DNA from: Candidatus Hydrogenedentota bacterium
GTDB taxonomy: Bacteria; Hydrogenedentota; Hydrogenedentia; Hydrogenedentales; SLHB01
DNA: 47,670 bases
Direction of reading: 5' to 3'
NCBI GenBank assembly: GCA_020849535.1
Contig: JADLGB010000141.1
Location: forward strand, 1 to 47,670
Below the pieces are notes generated by a model. The model searched no databases. It was given only the letters and a program-made list of their open reading frames with translations, and was not told where the DNA came from. The first letter of the stretch is position 1; every line of letters begins with the position of its first letter. Below are positions 42,757 through 47,670 of this stretch, one piece after another. The position numbers were made by a program, and so were the translations under genes.

Positions 42757-44205
42757 CTACTGAATACCGAGGTCAGACAGCACCGATGGACTCTCCTCGT
42801 CCATGGCAAGCACATTGTGACACAACGTGCAATCGTTGTTGATCACCTTGCCATCGGCGGACGAGAACGACCCATCGTGGCATCGGAAACACCCCGGGAA
42901 CTGGGTGTGCCCGATGTTGTTGATGTAGGTGCCCCACGTCACGTTCATCTCCGGAAACACGTTACGCCCGTAGATGGCCTTGACCTCGTTGATGGCCTGT
43001 TCCACTTGGGCGGCGTTTGATGGGTAGGCGTCGCCAAACGTTTCGCGGAAGTGGGTCTCCATGGTCCGTCCGATCTTCTCGAGATCGCCGTCTTCCCCCT
43101 TCACCTCTTCAAGGGCCTGGACCGCCACCCTCTTAACCGAAGGCAAAGCCGGATCGATCCGGTTCAGGCGCAACGCCTTGTCCACCGCTTCCGCAGGCAT
43201 TTCGAAGATGTGCGAGGGGCGATTGTGGCAATCGATGCAATCCATGACGCGTGTTTCGGAACTGGCGAGCATTTCCGGGGTCAGATCGACACCGTCCTTC
43301 TTGTATTCGACGACCGTTCCGTCGGCCTCTTTCACGCGCACCATGGCGATGTCTTGCCGCTGGGGATCCAACGCCACGTACGAAGTCTCCCGGCCGGGCG
43401 CGATATGCCAACTGTGTATGCCGCTCTGCGTATTGGCCCCGCCGATGTGCATGAGCAGCACGGTGTGGAGGGGCGTATTCGCTTCGTCATCCGAGTACTT
43501 CTTGATGACGCGCACACGGTCTCCCGCGAAACGCTCGGGCCAATGGCACTGTTCGCAGGTGTCGCGGGAGGGGCGCAAACTCTCGACGGGAGTAGGAATC
43601 GGATGTTCGTAGGTGTTAAATGTGACCGCGAACACCTGCCACGCACCGGATAGCTTCGATTTCACGAACCACGGCGCGCCCGGTCCGATGTGACATTCCA
43701 CGCATTCCACCCGGGAGTGCGGGGATTCCTTGTACGCCGTGAATTCAGGGGCCATGACGGAGTGACACACCTCGCCGCAGAACTCCACCGAGTCCATGTA
43801 CACGACGCTCTTGTAGGTCGTGGCCCCTACCAGGAACAGATTGACCAGCGTTAACAAGACGACCATCGCGGCCAGCCGTTGGGTGCGCGGATTGTTGAAG
43901 TCGATTTTGGGAAGAATGTGGCCTTCGCGCGCGACGGCTTCGATGCCCAGCCGGCGTTCTTTGCGCCGCTGGAGGATCGCACCCACCGGAATCAAGATCA
44001 GACCGAACACAAACGCGCCCGGCAGGATGAGAAACGCGAAAATGCCCAAGTATGGCGAGACGATGATTCCCAGCACCTCGAGGGCAACCAGCGCGACGAT
44101 AGCCAACGCGCTGATCGTCGTCAAGGTGCCGCCGAAGACGGTGATCGCATTCCGGCCCAGGAGCCAGAAGAAAGCGCCCACCCATTGTGCCAACCGTTTG
44201 AACAT
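42757..44205 (-). CDS. NapC/NirT-type membrane-anchored multiheme cytochrome, probable quinol oxidase
   Basis: The 482-residue protein has two hydrophobic spans at ~20-48 and ~52-78 and a third at ~111-132. The heme-rich part follows: an unusual Cys143-x3-Cys147-His, then Cys-x-x-Cys-His at Cys168, 217, 323, 439 and 459. The run Ser-Val-Glu-Phe-Cys-Gly-x-x-Cys-His-x-Val-Met and Cys-Val-Glu-Cys-His-Ile-Gly-x-Gly-Ala is typical of NapC/NirT/NrfH-related cytochromes, which take electrons from menaquinol and pass them to periplasmic cytochromes. This protein is longer than CymA or NrfH and carries extra hemes. ATG 44205 is preceded by GAGGG; the longer frame lacks a ribosome site. Its position beside a decaheme lipoprotein and a porin suggests it feeds an outer-membrane conduit. 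Confidence 0.88.
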   Translation of the reverse strand: MFKRLAQWVGAFFWLLGRNAITVFGGTLTTISALAIVALVALEVLGIIVSPYLGIFAFLILPGAFVFGLILIPVGAILQRRKERRLGIEAVAREGHILPKIDFNNPRTQRLAAMVVLLTLVNLFLVGATTYKSVVYMDSVEFCGEVCHSVMAPEFTAYKESPHSRVECVECHIGPGAPWFVKSKLSGAWQVFAVTFNTYEHPIPTPVESLRPSRDTCEQCHWPERFAGDRVRVIKKYSDDEANTPLHTVLLMHIGGANTQSGIHSWHIAPGRETSYVALDPQRQDIAMVRVKEADGTVVEYKKDGVDLTPEMLASSETRVMDCIDCHNRPSHIFEMPAEAVDKALRLNRIDPALPSVKRVAVQALEEVKGEDGDLEKIGRTMETHFRETFGDAYPSNAAQVEQAINEVKAIYGRNVFPEMNVTWGTYINNIGHTQFPGCFRCHDGSFSSADGKVINNDCTLCHNVLAMDEESPSVLSDLGIQ

Positions 44206-44472
44206 GCGGAAGCCCTCACAGAGTCTGTACATCTGCATTGCCAGCGCTGGCAATCAGACCGTCTTTCATTCAGACGCCATTGGATATTACAGGTACGAGA
44301 TCTTGCAGACCAACTTCCAGGCGAACAGTGTGGAAGCAAGAGGGATGCCGGTTCAACAACACATCTTCATATTCGTCTGCCTAGAGTGCTTCGGGGCGCG
44401 AGTTTTCAAGCAAGAGGTGTTGGGTAGGCCACTGAGCGGCAGGAGCGCGAGCACCAGCGGACTGTCTCGCAT

Positions 44473-44499
44473 GACACAAGTGCTCAGACACAAATGTCC
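44473..44499. promoter_or_regulatory. Paired GACACA sites upstream of the NapC-type gene
   Basis: GACACAAGTG (44473-44482) and AGACACAAATGTCC (44486-44499) lie close together. The second resembles the palindrome at 42657-42670. They may bind one regulator controlling both arms of the locus. Confidence 0.35.
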
Positions 44500-44701
44500 G
44501 TTTTGGGCACACCTCTGCTGCAGATCAAAGTCTATGGGCACCGATTTGCGGTTACGCGGGCAGCATACGTGGGAAACTGTGGTGCAGGGCGAGGCCAACA
44601 AGTCCAAACAATGACAGGCATTATAATTGCTTATATGCCTCCCAAATTCAGGGTTTATGAGCGCTTTACTGTGAGTTCACGGACGCATAGCGTTATGGAT
44701 C

Positions 44702-44731
44702 TTGACACGGGTTATGGCGAGACACTAGATT
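44702..44731 (+). promoter_or_regulatory. Candidate promoter of the plus-strand cytochrome-porin unit
   Basis: TTGACA (44702-44707), an 18-bp spacer and TAGATT (44726-44731) give a reasonable promoter about 135 bases before the first start codon at 44872. Confidence 0.5.
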
Positions 44732-44793
44732 ACACCTGCGATGCGGTTGGCAAGGCGCACATGCCGGGCAGGGGGCTCTTGATTGCGCGGCGT

Positions 44794-44815
44794 GCCACGT
44801 CCCTGTAGACGTGGC
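44794..44815 (+). promoter_or_regulatory. Hairpin in the leader of the cytochrome-porin unit
   Basis: GCCACGTC and GACGTGGC form a perfect 8-bp stem with loop CCTGTA, about 57 bases before the start codon. No T-run follows. It may stabilise the leader, or be an attenuating structure or a dispersed repeat. Confidence 0.4.
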
Positions 44816-44871
44816 GCTGGGTTGTGATGACAGAGGCAAAAGCATGCATGACTGCTTGAGGGGACTATGCA

Positions 44872-45684
44872 ATGGCTGGCCATCCGGTACGCGGTTCTAG
44901 GCTCTTGAAACTGGGCGGTCTCCTGCTGGTGGCCGCGGCCGCCGGGTTGCTTTTGCCGGGATGCCCCTCCGGGGTTGTTGGAGACGCGGGCAGCGTAACG
45001 ACCTGCCTGGGTTGTCATAATGGCCGCACGGCGGAAGATATGCGGCTGTTTCTTTTCAGCGCCCACAAGAGTCTGGCCTGTGATGTATGCCACATCGGCG
45101 CGGAGGCCCACGTGCAAAGCGGGGGGTTGGGCGGGGCGCTTATTAACCCCGCATCCGGCACGTTTGAAGCAGCACACGCTGTGTGCGCCACGTGCCACCA
45201 GGAAACGGTGGAGCAGTTCGCTGTAAGCGGCCACGCGTCGAACAGGTTGGTGAACTGCTTCGACTGCCATGATGTCCACTCACCCAGCACCACGATAGGC
45301 CCCACAACAAACAATCTGCTGTGCCGCTCCTGTCACGTGTTCGATGGATTCCAGACAGACGCGGAGATCGAAGACCACACGAAGCACCCGGTGGATCCGA
45401 AGGATACCGGGGCGAGCCGGTGCACGTTCTGCCACATGCCGCCGACGGAGCGCACGGCTCAGGAAGACGGGCCGCACGATCATACCTTCGCGACCATCCC
45501 GCCCATCGACTCGGCGATTGCGGCACAATTAGGTGCGGATCCCGTGCCGCCGAATTCGTGTGCGGGCATCGTGGGATGTCATGATGGTACGGTTCCGGCG
45601 TCGCCCATCTTCGATGTGGAAAACGAGGCGCAGATGACCGGTCTGCAGGCCATATACGAAACATGGTATCTCTCCGCGCCATAG
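44872..45684 (+). CDS. Multiheme c-type cytochrome lipoprotein, six CxxCH plus one CX5CH
   Basis: The 270-residue protein has a signal peptide with lipobox Leu-Leu-Pro-Gly-Cys31. Cys-x-x-Cys-His sites start at Cys45, 70, 105, 129, 151 and 184. A further Cys230-Ala-Gly-Ile-Val-Gly-Cys236-His237 has five residues between the cysteines and may or may not bind heme. Extra His residues (His65, 121, 135, 169, 172) could be distal ligands. It resembles the small periplasmic multiheme cytochromes of cytochrome c3/DmsE-like character that bridge inner- and outer-membrane partners. GAGGGG lies eight bases before ATG 44872. The porin gene follows after 104 bp on the same strand. Confidence 0.88.
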   Translation: MAGHPVRGSRLLKLGGLLLVAAAAGLLLPGCPSGVVGDAGSVTTCLGCHNGRTAEDMRLFLFSAHKSLACDVCHIGAEAHVQSGGLGGALINPASGTFEAAHAVCATCHQETVEQFAVSGHASNRLVNCFDCHDVHSPSTTIGPTTNNLLCRSCHVFDGFQTDAEIEDHTKHPVDPKDTGASRCTFCHMPPTERTAQEDGPHDHTFATIPPIDSAIAAQLGADPVPPNSCAGIVGCHDGTVPASPIFDVENEAQMTGLQAIYETWYLSAP

Positions 45685-45788
45685 ACTGGCGTGAATCGTG
45701 GTGTGGGCTTTATCAGGCGAAGGCGTGAGTCGCAGTGCGGACAACGAGGCGCACGCTCGTGTGGAAAGAAAGCGGAAGGGGGCTGGTG

Positions 45789-47501
45789 ATGAGCCGGAAG
45801 CGACAGGGTGAATGTCTGTCACGCCGTCAGGGGGTTCTCCTGCTGAGAGCAGTGTTGTTTGCGGCCCTTCTCGTATGCGGCTTGCCCCTCGCCGCTCAGG
45901 AGGCAACCGCGCCGGCAGAGGCGGCCCCGGCAGAGGCCGCGCCGGAAGAAGCCGCACCGGAAGAAGCCCCACCCGCAGAGGCCGCGCCCGCAGAAGCCGC
46001 GCCGGAAGCAGCCGCGCCCGCTTCGGAAACAGAGGAAACGGCTGCAGCGGGCAAGTGGTTTTCCGGCAGGTTTCAGTCCGGTTTTGACGGTACGTGGTCC
46101 AGCTCGGAGTCGGATATTGATCTCGATCAGTCCCTACAGCTCAATCTCGACCCTCCCGGGCACAAGAATCTACACTTCCGCAGCCTTTTCTGGGCGCGCG
46201 AAGACCTGGACTCGGACGATGAGCGGTGGAACACGCTGCGCGACCTGGACGACAACTACAGTTCCGAGGTGGACATCCGCCCCGTATACCTTTACATGGA
46301 CATCGACGACCTTTGGGGCGACTCGACCTTGCGGATCGGCAGGCAACGCGTTCTGGAAGGGCCCGCCTTCAACCGTTTCGACGGCGTCTACTTCAAGCAG
46401 CGCCAGACGCGCTGGGACTGGTACGTCTTCGGCGGATGGCAGGCCTCGCTATACAGCGGATCCTTTGAAGACCCGGTGGCGGGCGGGGGCGCGTCCGTCC
46501 AGTTGAGTGCAAAGACGCGCGTGGCGGTGGACCTGTACTGGGAAGAGGACGAGGCTGACTACGAGGACCGCTACATCCGGAATCGCCTCAGCAACCTGCT
46601 GTATCGCGACTACCCGCGCGAGGTGGACGAGGAGCGCGACAACACGCGCGGGTCGTTTAGCATCTGGCAGACGATCACGTCGAATCTGACGCTGTTCGGG
46701 CGCGTGGATATTTACGATGGTGGGGGCGACGAGTTGACCTTGCAGGCGACGGGGTACGTGCCGTCGTGGAAGCTGACGTACCAGGCCACCTACCGGAAGT
46801 TGATGAGCAGCGTAGACGACCGCAGCAGCGATCTGACGGGCTTCTACCGGATTCTCGGGCCGGAGCATCCGTACGACGACATACTTCTCGTGCTCCACCG
46901 GCCACTGACACCCAAGCTGGGGCTCTCTTTGGAAGGGCAGGTCCACCGCGTGGAAGATGAGTATCCCGATTTCTGGCTGCGTGCGTATGATCACGATTAC
47001 GACTATGCGGACCGCGCCAACCGGGATTACAACCGCGTTGCGGTCATCCTCTCCGCCACGGACCTCTTCTGGGACTTGAGCGCGTCCGCCTCCTTCCAGG
47101 TGTGGGATGTTGAAGGCCGCGACGCCTCGTGGTCCGTCGGAGGCGACGTCACGAAGAAGTGGGAAGATTTGTCCTTGACGCTGGGGGCGCATTACGAGCG
47201 TTACGAGGACGAGTACACGGTGTACAACTTCTGGCCGAGTTGGAAGAATTCGATCCGCCGGGCATTTGCGTCCCTTAGCTCCAATTCGTCCTCCACGGTC
47301 TATTATGACAGCAATTTCATGGTCCGTCTGCGGGATGTGACCCCAATCGAGACTAACGACGATATCTATTCTATTTTCACCAAGTTACGCTGGGCATTCC
47401 GGGATAACCAGGATATCAGCCTGGCGGTGAGCTACGAGCAGGACGACAGCGCGGATTCGCCATATTGGCGCGTGCGGGCCGGATACACCCTGGAATTCTG
47501 A
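45789..47501 (+). CDS. Outer-membrane beta-barrel protein of the cytochrome locus
   Basis: The 570-residue protein has a signal peptide cleaved near Ala-Gln37. An Ala/Pro/Glu-rich stretch (~38-85) follows. The rest is a series of alternating amphipathic strands rich in Trp, Tyr, Arg and Asp, ending Tyr-Thr-Leu-Glu-Phe with the terminal aromatic expected of outer-membrane barrels. Many Asp-Asp and Tyr-Asp turns suggest calcium-rich or acidic loops. It has no cysteine in the mature part, so it lacks the Cys-x-x-Cys of MtrB. Position between cytochrome lipoprotein genes suggests the sheath protein of a porin-cytochrome complex; an ordinary porin is the alternative. ATG 45789 has AAGGGGG upstream; GTG 45735 is less likely. 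Confidence 0.82.
   Translation: MSRKRQGECLSRRQGVLLLRAVLFAALLVCGLPLAAQEATAPAEAAPAEAAPEEAAPEEAPPAEAAPAEAAPEAAAPASETEETAAAGKWFSGRFQSGFDGTWSSSESDIDLDQSLQLNLDPPGHKNLHFRSLFWAREDLDSDDERWNTLRDLDDNYSSEVDIRPVYLYMDIDDLWGDSTLRIGRQRVLEGPAFNRFDGVYFKQRQTRWDWYVFGGWQASLYSGSFEDPVAGGGASVQLSAKTRVAVDLYWEEDEADYEDRYIRNRLSNLLYRDYPREVDEERDNTRGSFSIWQTITSNLTLFGRVDIYDGGGDELTLQATGYVPSWKLTYQATYRKLMSSVDDRSSDLTGFYRILGPEHPYDDILLVLHRPLTPKLGLSLEGQVHRVEDEYPDFWLRAYDHDYDYADRANRDYNRVAVILSATDLFWDLSASASFQVWDVEGRDASWSVGGDVTKKWEDLSLTLGAHYERYEDEYTVYNFWPSWKNSIRRAFASLSSNSSSTVYYDSNFMVRLRDVTPIETNDDIYSIFTKLRWAFRDNQDISLAVSYEQDDSADSPYWRVRAGYTLEF
45906..46025 (+). repeat. Eight 15-bp tandem coding repeats (Ala/Pro/Glu-rich linker)
   Basis: Eight in-frame 15-bp units, each coding roughly Ala-Ala-Pro-(Ala/Glu)-Glu, lie just after the signal peptide of the barrel protein. 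They form a flexible acidic tether on the periplasmic side. Such repeats change copy number easily. Confidence 0.8.
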
Positions 47502-47524
47502 ACCGTACGTAGGAGAGGAAGAGC

Positions 47525-47670
47525 ATGACGCGGCGTCACAGGATCATCGGGCTGAGTTCGGCTATCGCGCTCTGCGCGCTCATGGCCGCGTGCATCTCGT
47601 ACAAGCAGCCGGCACAAGTCAAGGCGGACCGGGGCGTTAAGTTCAGTCATGCCCTGCATGCGGAGCAGGA
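47525..47670 (+). CDS. Start of a lipoprotein, probably a multiheme cytochrome (cut by window end)
   Basis: The frame from ATG 47525 runs off the right edge after 48 complete codons. AGGAGAGG lies upstream and the gap to the barrel gene is only 23 bp, so it belongs to the same operon. A signal peptide with lipobox Leu-Met-Ala-Ala-Cys23 is clear. The mature start contains Val-Lys-Phe-Ser-His-Ala-Leu-His-Ala-Glu, the pattern that precedes the first heme site in c7- and c3-like multiheme cytochromes, where these His residues serve as axial ligands. No CxxCH is reached inside the window, so the cytochrome call is inference from that motif and the neighbours. Confidence 0.7.
   Translation, partial: MTRRHRIIGLSSAIALCALMAACISYKQPAQVKADRGVKFSHALHAEQ

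Larger units (their letters stand above)
44206..44871. other. 666-bp divergent control region of the cytochrome locus
   Basis: This separates the minus-strand NapC-type gene from the plus-strand cytochrome-porin genes. Short frames here (for example 44494-44808 plus, 44353-44607 minus) show no ribosome site or family features. The region holds two GACACA-type sites, a plus-strand promoter candidate and a leader hairpin, listed separately. Confidence 0.6.

Noticed and set aside
43820..44614. A 264-codon plus-strand frame from inside the NapC-type gene into the control region
   Set aside because: Most of it is antisense to membrane spans of the cytochrome, and the remainder shows no features.
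44619..44630. A perfect TATAAT in the divergent control region
   Set aside because: No -35-like sequence lies 16-18 bp upstream, and the TTGACA-N18-TAGATT pair at 44702 is better placed.

Overview
The window is GC-rich, densely coded DNA from a Gram-negative (diderm) bacterium. Lipoproteins, a beta-barrel protein ending in Phe, and Tat and Sec signal peptides are all present. Secreted glycoside hydrolases, a sulfatase, a heparinase-like lyase, Gfo/Idh/MocA oxidoreductases, DUF4091-type proteins and a sigma factor fused to carboxypeptidase-regulatory-like repeats together resemble the PVC superphylum or Candidatus Hydrogenedentota. This placement is inference; no rRNA or tRNA gene was recognised to settle it.

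Layout. (1) 1-8.4 kb: carbohydrate block with the end of a glycosidase, a propeller/DUF4091 protein, a GH95 alpha-L-fucosidase and a parallel beta-helix protein. (2) 8.4-12.6 kb: a soluble HisKA_3 histidine kinase and NarL-type regulator, then a three-gene set (unknown 112-aa protein, Host_attach/baeRF-like protein, Rnk) with a palindrome and alternative leader hairpins upstream and a strong terminator downstream. (3) 12.8-17.4 kb: housekeeping genes folD, pepA, mtaB and a larE-like gene. (4) 17.6-22.1 kb, minus strand: a five-gene metal-uptake operon (DtxR-family repressor, TroA-like binding protein, ATPase, permease fused to a DtxR-like domain, second permease), every junction a 4-nt stop/start overlap, behind a promoter with an overlapping inverted repeat. 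(5) 22.3-31 kb: GT39-like membrane protein, a five-bladed-propeller glycosidase, two Gfo/Idh/MocA oxidoreductases, a large unrecognised secreted protein and an SGNH hydrolase. (6) 31-40 kb: nadA, a 1032-residue membrane-tethered ECF sigma factor, a heparinase II/III-like lyase and a Tat-exported sulfatase. (7) 40-47.7 kb: a multiheme cytochrome/porin locus.

The most striking unit is region 7. A NapC/NirT-type inner-membrane multiheme cytochrome and an OmcA/MtrC-type decaheme lipoprotein lie on the minus strand. Divergently, on the plus strand, lie a six-to-seven-heme lipoprotein, an outer-membrane beta-barrel and the start of another probable cytochrome lipoprotein. Together they supply the parts expected of a conduit moving electrons from the quinone pool across the outer membrane. 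The second notable item is the sigma factor, in which sigma domains, one membrane span and seven or eight external Ig-like repeats form one polypeptide, suggesting a one-protein sensor-to-transcription device.

Intergenic DNA carries several repeat families: ACAGGCG-type hairpins, paired CCCCCTTCAAAGGGGG inverted-repeat elements and a 121-bp element with 19-bp terminal inverted repeats. No CRISPR array, insertion sequence, prophage, rRNA or tRNA was seen.
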